NCBI GenBank assembly: GCA_900550745.1
Contig: URTO01000133.1
Location: 1 to 6,008 of the forward strand
Source of the DNA: an uncultured Desulfovibrio sp.
GTDB taxonomy: Bacteria; Desulfobacterota; Desulfovibrionia; Desulfovibrionales; Desulfovibrionaceae
Reading direction: 5' to 3'
Length of the DNA stretch: 6,008 nt
Position 1 is the first letter of the stretch. Each line of letters opens with the position of its first letter. The position numbers were made by a program, and so were the translations under genes. The notes under the pieces were generated by a model that saw nothing but the letters and a program-made list of their open reading frames with translations, searched no databases and was not told the DNA's origin. Below are positions 1-4,886 of this stretch, one piece after another.

Positions 1-2
1 CC

Positions 3-790
3 CCCTTCGCTTATCAAGACGTGGACGGGCGTTATTTGGGTATGGACAAGAAAGTGCATACCGCCGAACCGGGTTACGTAAATTATTCCGTATTCTCCTT
101 GTGGGATACGTTCCGTGCGCTTCATCCGTTAATGACAATCATTAATCCGGACTTAGCGACTGATTGGGGCAAGGTACTCGTGCAAGGTTATAAAGAAGGT
201 GGAATATTACCCAAATGGCCTTTAGCCTCTAGTTATACAGGTTGTATGGTAGGATATCCGGCCGTCTCGGTCCTCGCCGACCTTGTAGCGAAAGATTTAG
301 CGGAAGGTGATATGAGCACGTGGGCGGAAGCCGGCGCACGTTCTTCCGTTTACCGTGAGGATCTTGCCGAGAAGTTCAAAGGAACCCGTGAGTTGGATCT
401 GATCACGATGCACCCTTACTATAAGGAGAAATATGGTTTCGTCCCCGCCGACTCTGTTCCCGAATCCGTATCGTGGGGATTGGAGATGGCATACGAGGAT
501 TGGTGTATCTCCCAAATCGCCAAGAAGGCAGGTAATATAGAGTTGGCGAATGAGTATGCCAAGAAAGCCGAATACTACAAACGCTATTTAGATCCCGAGA
601 CGAAAATGATGCGTCCGGTAATGGGCGACGGTTCTTTCCGTACTCCATTCAACCCTCGCTATTCTTCGCATATGAAAAGCGACTATACCGAAGGGAATGC
701 CTTTCAATGGAGTTTCTTCGCACCACATGATATGGATAACTTCATCGCCGCTATCGGTGGCAAGAAAGAGCTGGAAACACGTTTAGACAC
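3..790 (+). CDS. GH92 family alpha-mannosidase, internal fragment (open at left edge, C-terminus missing)
   Basis: Reading begins before the window: codons PFAYQD precede the GTG at 21, so that GTG is not a start. The visible roughly 262 residues match the catalytic (alpha/alpha)6 barrel of glycoside hydrolase family 92, calcium-dependent exo-alpha-mannosidases that trim mannose from glycoproteins and yeast mannan, usually exported to the periplasm or surface. Landmarks are SLWDTFRALHPL (about 66-130), SYTGCMVGYPAVSVLAD, then VSWGLEMAYEDWCI, whose Glu (codon 483-485) aligns with the family's general acid, and DYTEGNAFQWSFFAPHD (681-731). The family's downstream GNDDxGxMS region with the catalytic base aspartates is absent, because similarity stops near LETRLDT (about 788) and pyrE leader sequence follows. 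Codon use is AT-richer and Bacteroidetes-like, unlike everything to the right. As present, it cannot encode a complete active enzyme. The family call is firm; the specificity within the family is not determined. Confidence 0.85.
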
Positions 791-821
791 CCGGTTTCAC
801 ACTTACCATACAGGAGCCACC
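785..821. other. Probable chimeric junction between Bacteroidetes-like and Desulfovibrionaceae-like DNA
   Basis: GH92 similarity ends within LETRLDT, and the next 30 bases look like an ordinary pyrE 5' leader with the ribosome binding site CAGGAG at 811-816. Base composition and third-position GC rise abruptly here and stay high through pyrE. The two reading frames happen to be in phase with no stop between them, so a gene caller would report one 454-codon ORF. The exact breakpoint could lie anywhere from about 785 to 800, since it rests on family similarity recalled from memory. No transposon end or long repeat is visible at the join. Confidence 0.7.
811..816 (+). promoter_or_regulatory. Ribosome binding site deciding the pyrE start
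   Basis: CAGGAG sits 5 bases before the ATG at 822. It supports that ATG as the true pyrE start, not the upstream GTG at 21 in the fused frame. Confidence 0.8.
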
Positions 822-1385
822 ATGCGCGAACTCAAAAAGCGCCTCGCCAAGATTCTGATCGAGCGTTCCTACCGTGAAGGGGACTTCACCCTCGCTTCGG
901 GCCGCAAGAGCGACTACTATTTCGACTGCCGCCAGACTGCGCTGCACCCCGAAGGCTCGTGGCTTATCGGTACGCTGTTCAACGAACTGCTGGCCGATCT
1001 GGACATCAAGGGCATCGGCGGCATGACGCTCGGCGCCGACCCGCTGATTTCCGCCACAACCGTCATTTCCCACGAAAAGGGCCGTCCGCTCGCCGGGCTC
1101 ATCGTGCGCAAGGAATCCAAGGGCCACGGCACCAACCAGTATGTGGAAGGCCTGTCCAACTTCAAGCCCGGCGATCCCGTGGCGATGGTCGAAGACGTGG
1201 TCACGACCGGCGGTTCCCTGCTGAAGGCGTGCGAGCGCGTAAAGGACGCGGGCCTGAACGTGGTTGCCGTATGCACCGTGCTTGACCGCGGCGAAGGCGG
1301 CCGTGAGGCCATCGAAGCTGCGGGATACCAGCTCCGCGCGCTGTTCACCCGTCCCGAACTAGTCGAGCTTGCCAAAGAAGACTAG
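822..1385 (+). CDS. pyrE: Orotate phosphoribosyltransferase
   Basis: The 187-residue protein is a complete type I phosphoribosyltransferase that joins orotate to PRPP to give orotidine 5'-phosphate, the fifth step of de novo pyrimidine synthesis, in the cytoplasm. Visible features are the N-terminal FTLASGRKSDYYFDCR (residues 22-37, orotate-binding hood with the SGxKSxYYxD pattern), the mobile catalytic loop RKESKGHG (96-103), and the PRPP-binding signature VAMVEDVVTTGGS (120-132, with the E124-D125 acidic pair). The ATG at 822 is chosen because CAGGAG lies 5 bases upstream and the protein then has the usual family length; the longer in-frame reading upstream is GH92 sequence. A strong terminator follows 27 bases after the stop, so pyrE ends its transcription unit. 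Its native upstream promoter or operon partner is not present because of the junction. Confidence is high. Confidence 0.95.
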   Translation: MRELKKRLAKILIERSYREGDFTLASGRKSDYYFDCRQTALHPEGSWLIGTLFNELLADLDIKGIGGMTLGADPLISATTVISHEKGRPLAGLIVRKESKGHGTNQYVEGLSNFKPGDPVAMVEDVVTTGGSLLKACERVKDAGLNVVAVCTVLDRGEGGREAIEAAGYQLRALFTRPELVELAKED

Positions 1386-1411
1386 CCGGGCGCATTGGCG
1401 CTTGTGATGAG

Positions 1412-1444
1412 GCCCCTCGGAGGAATCTCCGGGGGCTTTTGTTT
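1412..1444 (+). terminator. Intrinsic terminator of pyrE
   Basis: Arms 1412-1422 and 1427-1436 form ten base pairs with one bulged T (1417) around a GAAT loop. TTTTGTTT follows directly. This is a typical rho-independent terminator 27 bases after the pyrE stop. Confidence 0.92.
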
Positions 1445-1463
1445 GGCGGGCAGGGAAAAAGAA

Positions 1464-1488
1464 GGCTGTGTTTAAGTTTGTGGTTGAT
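1464..1488 (+). repeat. Left terminal inverted repeat
   Basis: Begins GGCTGTGTTTAAG and ends GGTTGAT. It is the inverted partner of 1649-1673, with four mismatches at repeat positions 10, 13, 17 and 18. Confidence 0.65.
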
Positions 1489-1648
1489 ACAAGATTCCAA
1501 CTGGAAAGGAAGAGTTCTTTGGAAATGATTTGGAGGTCTCGCAACAATTCTTCAAAACTGGATTTCATGTAATGAACAAAAAATGAGAGAGGCTCACATC
1601 ACCAGACGTGGAACGAGCTTTTATCTATTGGTTTTCATTGAAAAAATC

Positions 1649-1673
1649 ATCAACCGTAAAATTGAACACAGCC
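1649..1673 (-). repeat. Right terminal inverted repeat
   Basis: Read on the minus strand it begins GGCTGTGTTCAAT and ends GGTTGAT, mirroring the left repeat 1464-1488. Confidence 0.65.
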
Positions 1674-1890
1674 AAAATAAAACAGCCGCATATTATGGCG
1701 GAGCCTTCTGTAAGGCATGGAAGCAGGCCCGGATTCCGGCAGCGGAGTCCTGCGGACCGGATTTCTGCCGGACGGCACGGAAAGTTGGGCAAATACGAAG
1801 AAGGACGAAACGGAACATTCCGTTCGGGGAAGGGAAAAGGCCGGGGAACGCCCCGTATGGAGGCTTCGCGGCAGAATATTCCGTCTGTGG
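1674..1890. other. Gene-free, hairpin-rich stretch downstream of the stress-protein terminator
   Basis: No credible coding region is visible; open frames here are short, lack good ribosome binding sites and run through the terminator at 1891-1929. The stretch holds several small dyads. CCGGCAG (1736-1742) pairs with CTGCCGG (1765-1771), enclosing GTCC/GGAC (1747-1750, 1754-1757). CGGGG (1842-1846) pairs with CCCCG (1851-1855). There is also the near-palindrome CGGAACATTCCG around 1811-1822. No promoter or RNA gene could be supported. Confidence 0.5.
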
Positions 1891-1929
1891 AAGAAAAAGG
1901 AGGCAGCCCGGTTTCGCCGGACTGCCTCC
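1891..1929 (-). terminator. Intrinsic terminator of the universal stress protein gene
   Basis: On the minus strand, arms 1929-1917 and 1911-1899 form a 13-bp stem with a single G-T wobble around a five-base CGAAA loop. TTTTTCTT follows (1898 to 1891). It starts 8 bases after the stop codon and is a very strong rho-independent terminator. Confidence 0.95.
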
Positions 1930-1937
1930 CAAGTCAA

Positions 1938-2387
1938 TCAATCGTCGTCGGTGGGACGGATGGTCAGCACCGGGCAATTTGCGTTCTTCACGACCTTTTC
2001 AGCCACGGAACCGAACAGGATCAGGTCGATGCCCTTGCGTCCGCGGGTGCCCATAACGATGATGTCGGCCTGTTCGCTTTCGGCGAGGGCGAGGATTTCC
2101 TCAGCCGCGTAGCCGACGACGACGACGCCGCGGGCGTCCACTCCGGTGAAGTGTTCGGATACGAAGTCGGTCATCGAGCGTTCGGCGCCGGAAACGATCT
2201 CACCGACAAAGTTGTCGATGGTGTTCGGCGGCACATGGAAACCCGTGTACTGGGTCAGCGTGGGGGCGGCATACACCGCCACAATGCTGGCCCCGGACAT
2301 CTTGGCGAGCATAACGGCGTATTCGGCTACGGATTCGCTCTGATCCGACAGGTCCAGGGCGCACAGGATCTTCTTCAAGGCAGGCAT
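1938..2387 (-). CDS. Universal stress protein (UspA family), single domain, ATP-binding type
   Basis: The 149-residue cytoplasmic protein has the Usp fold: a first strand KKILCALDLSD (residues 5-15, with Asp12 expected near the adenine pocket) and the C-terminal nucleotide-binding signature GTRGRKGIDLILFGS (113-127). The signature fits G-2x-G-9x-G(S/T), so the protein should bind ATP like MJ0577, unlike the non-binding UspA branch. It ends CPVLTIRPTDDD. The start is the ATG at 2387: MPALKKIL is the normal family N-terminus and GGGAG lies about 10 bases upstream. The frame stays open to 2492, but the extra 35 residues are basic, unlike the family, and overlap the predicted promoter and leader. 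It is monocistronic, with its own promoter and terminator, and divergent from the aromatic operon. Family members act in stress survival; the exact role here cannot be told. Confidence 0.93.
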   Translation of the reverse strand: MPALKKILCALDLSDQSESVAEYAVMLAKMSGASIVAVYAAPTLTQYTGFHVPPNTIDNFVGEIVSGAERSMTDFVSEHFTGVDARGVVVVGYAAEEILALAESEQADIIVMGTRGRKGIDLILFGSVAEKVVKNANCPVLTIRPTDDD

Positions 2388-2467
2388 GACTCTTCTCCCT
2401 GTAAAAGATTGCACAGTGGAGAGCTTTACTGCGGGACGGCGCAGGAGCGCTCTTTGAAATTGATCAA

Positions 2468-2496
2468 ATTGTAATCGTTTTTTCATGAACAAACAA
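2468..2496 (-). promoter_or_regulatory. Predicted sigma70-type promoter of the universal stress protein gene
   Basis: On the minus strand, TTGTTT (2496-2491), a 17-base spacer and TACAAT (2473-2468) fit the vegetative consensus, the -10 at five of six positions. Transcription would begin near 2461, leaving a leader of about 75 bases. The perfect palindromes TTGATCAA (around 2460-2467) and GAGCGCTC (2445-2452) lie at and just after the predicted start and could be operator sites. Confidence 0.55.
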
Positions 2497-2585
2497 GAGG
2501 CCGCCTTTTATTCGTTTCTCCCTTGTGCATTGCCAAAAACGGAGGTTCGGGGGGAAAGCGGGCTGTGGCGGAACGGTGACGAAAA

Positions 2586-2599
2586 GCGAACATTTTCGC
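2586..2599. promoter_or_regulatory. Possible operator: GCGAA-4-TTCGC dyad upstream of the aromatic operon promoter
   Basis: GCGAA (2586-2590) and TTCGC (2595-2599) form an inverted repeat with spacer CATT, overlapping a second dyad CGAAAA/TTTTCG (2580-2585, 2593-2598). It lies about 28 bases upstream of the -35 element. It matches no regulator site that I know, such as TyrR or TrpR boxes, so this is only a position-based suggestion. Confidence 0.25.
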
Positions 2600-2626
2600 G
2601 CTGATGAAAAAAGGTACATTTTTTTC

Positions 2627-2656
2627 TTGACAGAAAACCGGATTGGGGACTAGTTT
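2627..2656 (+). promoter_or_regulatory. Predicted promoter of the aromatic amino acid operon leader
   Basis: A perfect -35 TTGACA (2627-2632) is followed 18 bases later by TAGTTT (2651-2656), which keeps the three most important -10 positions (T, A and final T). Transcription would start near 2663-2665, about 17 bases before the leader-peptide ATG. The run of T before the -35 is also typical of promoter regions. The -10 assignment is less certain than the -35. Confidence 0.6.
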
Positions 2657-2670
2657 TTACAAAACACAGT

Positions 2671-2676
2671 TGAGGA
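2671..2676 (+). promoter_or_regulatory. Ribosome binding site of the leader peptide
   Basis: TGAGGA, four bases before the ATG at 2681. It is a strong Shine-Dalgarno match, which supports real translation of this small ORF. Confidence 0.75.
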
Positions 2677-2680
2677 CGAC

Positions 2681-2797
2681 ATGACCAACTACACCGCCAC
2701 CGCATTTACCGCTTCCAACGAAAGCAGCCGCTTTTGGGGCTTCTTTTTTTATTTTGGTCGCACCTGCGGTACAGGGGTGTGTGGGATGTTGTTGTAA
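2681..2797 (+). CDS. Aromatic amino acid operon leader peptide (attenuator), 38 residues
   Basis: A short gene with ATG at 2681, preceded by TGAGGA (2671-2676) at good spacing, and TAA at 2795-2797. Residues 18-25 read FWGFFFYF (codons 2732-2755). The whole peptide has six Phe, one Trp and two Tyr, far above chance, and the aromatic run is placed just before an RNA segment (2760-2770) that can form an antiterminator. Such peptides, for example TrpL and PheL in enterobacteria, have no function as proteins; ribosome stalling at codons for a scarce amino acid decides whether RNA polymerase reads past the terminator. Downstream genes make precursors of Phe, Tyr and Trp, so a Phe-dominated mixed sensor fits. 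The stop codon lies beyond the proposed antiterminator segment, unlike E. coli trpL, so the exact stalling geometry differs. The aromatic tail GRTCGTGVCGMLL has no recognised meaning. Confidence 0.85.
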   Translation: MTNYTATAFTASNESSRFWGFFFYFGRTCGTGVCGMLL

Positions 2798-2828
2798 AGC
2801 AAAACCAGACATTCAGGGCCGCGGGTGC
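2760..2828 (+). promoter_or_regulatory. Proposed antiterminator of the attenuator
   Basis: GCACCTGCGG (2760-2769) can pair with CCGCGGGTGC (2819-2828) over ten positions, nine Watson-Crick and one U-G, with a further U-G possible at 2770/2818. The 3' segment overlaps the 5' arm and loop of the terminator, so the two structures exclude each other. The 5' segment starts five bases after the last Phe codon of the aromatic run. A competing upstream pairing is available: ACCGCA (2699-2704) with TGCGGT (2765-2770), or TACCGC (2707-2712) with GCGGTA (2766-2771). This could act as the 1:2 structure that frees the terminator. Confidence 0.7.
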
Positions 2829-2849
2829 AAATCCGCGGCCCTTCTTTTT
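2816..2849 (+). terminator. Attenuator terminator in front of the ADTH synthase gene
   Basis: GGGCCGCGG (2816-2824) and CCGCGGCCC (2833-2841) pair perfectly over nine positions around an eight-base loop, followed by TTCTTTTT. It lies after the leader peptide and 55 bases before the first structural gene, in the sense direction. It would therefore stop transcription of the operon unless pre-empted by the pairing 2760-2770/2818-2828. Confidence 0.93.
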
Positions 2850-2903
2850 GCCGCGGATCCATGCACCAGCCTCCCTGTGCAAACACACAAAGGATGGAAT
2901 ACC

Positions 2904-3707
2904 ATGAACCTCGGCAAGCAAGTCCGTCTCCAGCGCATCTTCAATCGTGAAACCGGCCGCGCCATCATTGTTCCTATGGATCACGGCGTCTCCGTCGGCC
3001 CTATCGAAGGCATTGAGAATATCCACAAGACAGTTTCCGACATGGCCGACGGCGGCGCTGACGCCGTCCTGATGCATAAAGGGCTGTGCCGCTGCTGCTT
3101 CCGCGCTTCCGGCGAAGGCAAGGATCTTGGCCTCATCATCCATCTTTCCGCTTCCACATCCCTGTCCAGCTACTCCAACAAGAAACGCCTCGTATGCACC
3201 GTTGAGGAAGCCATCCGCCGCGGTGCCGACGGCGTTTCCGTGCATGTGAACCTCGGCGACGACAATGAGAGCGACATGCTCGCCGACCTCGGAGAAGTCG
3301 CCCGCGTAGCCGAAGAATGGAGCATGCCCCTCCTCGCCATGCTGTACGCCCGCGGCCCCCGCATCTCCAATGAATTCGACCCCGCCGTCGTCGCCCACTG
3401 CGCCCGCGTGGGCGTGGAACTCGGCGCCGACATCGTGAAAGTCCCCTACACCGGAGACATCGACTCCTTCGCCGACGTCATCGCCGGCTGCTGCGTTCCC
3501 GTGGTCATCGCCGGCGGGCCCCGCACCGAAACCACCCGCCAATTCCTCGAAATGGTGGATAACTCCCTCAAGGCGGGCGGTTCCGGCCTTTCCGTGGGGC
3601 GCAACGTGTTCCAGCATCCCAAGCGCGTGCAGCTCGTCCGTGCCCTGCGCGGCCTTGTCCATCAGGGGCTGTCCCTCGACGAGGCGCTGGCTATTGTGGA
3701 AGGCTAG
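2904..3707 (+). CDS. aroA': 2-amino-3,7-dideoxy-D-threo-hept-6-ulosonate (ADTH) synthase, class I aldolase family
   Basis: The 267-residue TIM-barrel protein belongs to the DhnA/fructose-bisphosphate aldolase class I family. In the archaeal-type route it condenses L-aspartate 4-semialdehyde with a 6-deoxy-5-ketofructose 1-phosphate-derived unit to make ADTH, the precursor of 3-dehydroquinate. Visible features are VPMDHGVSVGP (residues 23-33, with Asp26 matching the active-site Asp of the MJ0400 type), Tyr148 in MLYARGPR (expected proton donor), the Schiff-base Lys179 in GADIVKVPYTGD (174-185), and the phosphate-binding end VIAGGPR and GGSGLSVGRNVFQ. Start at 2904: AGGATGG lies just upstream and MNLGKQVRLQRIFN is the family N-terminus. 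The in-frame ORF upstream from 2754 is leader DNA. The neighbouring DHQ synthase II gene strongly favours ADTH synthase over a plain aldolase. It is first in the operon, behind the attenuator. Confidence 0.9.
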   Translation: MNLGKQVRLQRIFNRETGRAIIVPMDHGVSVGPIEGIENIHKTVSDMADGGADAVLMHKGLCRCCFRASGEGKDLGLIIHLSASTSLSSYSNKKRLVCTVEEAIRRGADGVSVHVNLGDDNESDMLADLGEVARVAEEWSMPLLAMLYARGPRISNEFDPAVVAHCARVGVELGADIVKVPYTGDIDSFADVIAGCCVPVVIAGGPRTETTRQFLEMVDNSLKAGGSGLSVGRNVFQHPKRVQLVRALRGLVHQGLSLDEALAIVEG

Positions 3708-3891
3708 CGGGAGTGGGGAAGGGTTTCCCGGCCGGGGGCCCTTCCCGCCCCGGAAGGGGCCATCGGCAGGGGGCTGCACGGCGGAAGCATGCAGCGCGGG
3801 GAAAAAGAACAAAGGTTTCGGAAATTCCGGGATCGCCATTTTCCGGTCAGGACATGGAGCCTGATGCGGTTGAAACAACAGGAACGGAACC
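3708..3891 (+). other. GC-rich intra-operon spacer with competing hairpins
   Basis: A 184-base gap separates ADTH synthase and DHQ synthase II. GGGAAGGG (3716-3723) can pair with CCCTTCCC (3739-3746), enclosing the palindrome CCCGGCCGGG (3727-3736). Alternatively GGCCCTTCC (3737-3745) pairs with GGAAGGGGCC (3752-3761) with one bulge, so the two folds compete. A third hairpin is GCTGCA/TGCAGC (3773-3778, 3790-3795). None is followed by a T run, so no terminator is called. They may be mRNA stability or processing elements. No gene or clear promoter is visible. Confidence 0.5.
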
Positions 3892-4884
3892 ATGCCTGAC
3901 ATTTATTTCAAGAGCGTGCCTTTTAGCAAGGAAGACGTGACGTTGGCCCTCGAATCCGGCGTCGATGGGATCATCACCGATGCCGAGCATGTGGAGGGCG
4001 TCCGCTCGCTGGCGCTGTGCGACGTGCGGGCCGAGGAGGATATGCCGTCCGTGGGGCTCGGCTCCAAGGCCGATGAAGAATCCATCGCCTCCCGCATCGC
4101 CGGGGGCGAACGCCTCGTACTGGCTCAGGGGTGGGAGATCATCCCGGTGGAAAACCTGCTCGCCCAGCCCGCCGTGGCCGGAAAGCTGGCGGTCGAAGCC
4201 GCTTCGCTGGCCGAAGCCCGTCTTGCGGCGGGGGTTCTCGAATGCGGCGTGCCCGTCGTGGTGGTGCTCCCCAACGCGCTGGCAAGCCTCAAGAATATCG
4301 TATCGGAGCTGAAATTGTCGCAAGGCACGCTGTCGCTGGACAAGGCGGTCATTACCGAAGTGAAGACCGTTGGCCTCGGGCACCGCGTCTGCGTCGATAC
4401 GCTGACCCTCATGGAGAGGGGGCAGGGGATGCTGGTGGGCAACTCCAGCGCGTTCACCTTTCTTGTCCATGCGGAAACGGAACACAACGAATATGTGGCG
4501 GCGCGGCCTTTCCGCATCAACGCGGGCGGCGTGCACGCCTATGCGATGATGCCCGGCGACAAGACCTGCTACGTGGGCGAATTGCGCTCCGGGGACGAAG
4601 TCCTTATCGTGGATAAGGACGGGCGCACGTCGCTCGCCACCATAGGGCGCATCAAGACCGAGGTGCGGCCCATGCTGATGATCACGGCCCAGATGGAAAC
4701 GCCGGAAGGCACGCGCACCGGTTCCGTCTTTTTGCAGAACGCCGAAACCATCCGCCTTGTGCGGCCTGACGGCACGCCCGTCAGCGTGGTCGCGCTCCGG
4801 CCCGGCGACGAAGTCATCTGCCGATCCGATGTGGCCGGGCGCCATTTCGGTATGCGCATTCAGGAAAACATCCGAGAGATATAG
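3892..4884 (+). CDS. aroB': 3-dehydroquinate synthase II (archaeal type)
   Basis: The 330-residue cytoplasmic enzyme belongs to the DHQS (AroB') family, unrelated to classical AroB. It uses NAD+ to oxidatively deaminate ADTH and cyclise it to 3-dehydroquinate, releasing ammonia. The N-terminal half resembles the family's GVDGIITDAEHVEGV segment (residues 24-38). The most diagnostic part is the HAETEHNEYVAARPFRINAGGVHAY stretch (about 193-217), followed by MMPGDKTCYVGELRSGDEVLIVDKDGR, which is highly conserved in the family. The C-terminal third (RPMLMITAQ, VFLQNAETIRLV, PVSVVALRPGDEV) completes the domain, so the gene looks intact, a little shorter than many archaeal forms. ATG at 3892 follows CAGGAA at short spacing. 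Pairing with ADTH synthase gives a complete bypass of DAHP synthase and AroB. The stop is two bases before the pheA start, implying coupled translation. Confidence 0.93.
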   Translation: MPDIYFKSVPFSKEDVTLALESGVDGIITDAEHVEGVRSLALCDVRAEEDMPSVGLGSKADEESIASRIAGGERLVLAQGWEIIPVENLLAQPAVAGKLAVEAASLAEARLAAGVLECGVPVVVVLPNALASLKNIVSELKLSQGTLSLDKAVITEVKTVGLGHRVCVDTLTLMERGQGMLVGNSSAFTFLVHAETEHNEYVAARPFRINAGGVHAYAMMPGDKTCYVGELRSGDEVLIVDKDGRTSLATIGRIKTEVRPMLMITAQMETPEGTRTGSVFLQNAETIRLVRPDGTPVSVVALRPGDEVICRSDVAGRHFGMRIQENIREI

Positions 4885-4886
4885 CC

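Larger units (their letters stand above)
1464..1673. mobile_element. MITE-like or remnant insertion element with 25-bp terminal inverted repeats
   Basis: The two ends, 1464-1488 and 1649-1673, are inverted copies matching at 21 of 25 positions. Both start GGCTGTGTT and share GGTTGAT at the inner side. The 210-bp unit is clearly more AT-rich than the flanking genes. The 160-bp interior has no complete transposase. The minus strand has a short open frame starting at 1568 that runs out through the left repeat and shows no motif I recognise. Flanks are A-rich (AAAAAGAA on the left, AAAATAAA on the right) and match at 6 of 8, so an eroded 8-bp target duplication is possible but unproven. The element sits harmlessly between two terminators. 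A GGCTGTG-type end would suit an IS1595-like family, but that is a weak recollection. An alternative is an old cruciform-forming repeat not related to transposition. Confidence 0.55.

Noticed and set aside
21..1385. A natural 454-residue GH92-orotate phosphoribosyltransferase fusion enzyme
   Set aside because: GH92 is cut before its catalytic base region, composition changes at the join, and pyrE keeps its own ribosome binding site and start; in-phase frames occur by chance one time in three.
1489..1648. Transposase remnant inside the inverted repeats
   Set aside because: Short frames on both strands show no DDE or other transposase motif that I can recognise.
1583..2474. Plus-strand open frames across 1583-2474
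   Set aside because: They run through the MITE-like end, a strong terminator and antisense to the stress protein, with no convincing ribosome binding site or domain.
1938..2492. The 184-residue reading of the universal stress protein starting at 2492
   Set aside because: The extra 35 residues are not family-like and overlap the predicted promoter; ATG 2387 has a good ribosome binding site and gives the normal N-terminus.
2721..2755. A second terminator: weak AAGC/GCTT stem followed by seven T
   Set aside because: The stem is only about four plus two pairs with an internal loop, and the T run is explained by Phe codons of the leader peptide.
2754..2903. N-terminal extension of ADTH synthase from 2754
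   Set aside because: It runs through the attenuator terminator and lacks family similarity; ATG 2904 has a clear ribosome binding site.
2706..3902. Long minus-strand open frame of 398 codons opposite ADTH synthase
   Set aside because: It is a shadow frame of a GC-rich gene, has no recognisable domain, and the + strand gene has clear catalytic motifs.
3847..4845. Long minus-strand open frames opposite DHQ synthase II, and the similar one at 4860-5972 opposite pheA
   Set aside because: Their composition is His/Gly/Arg-rich, typical of antisense reading of GC-rich genes, with no family motif; the + strand proteins are well recognised.
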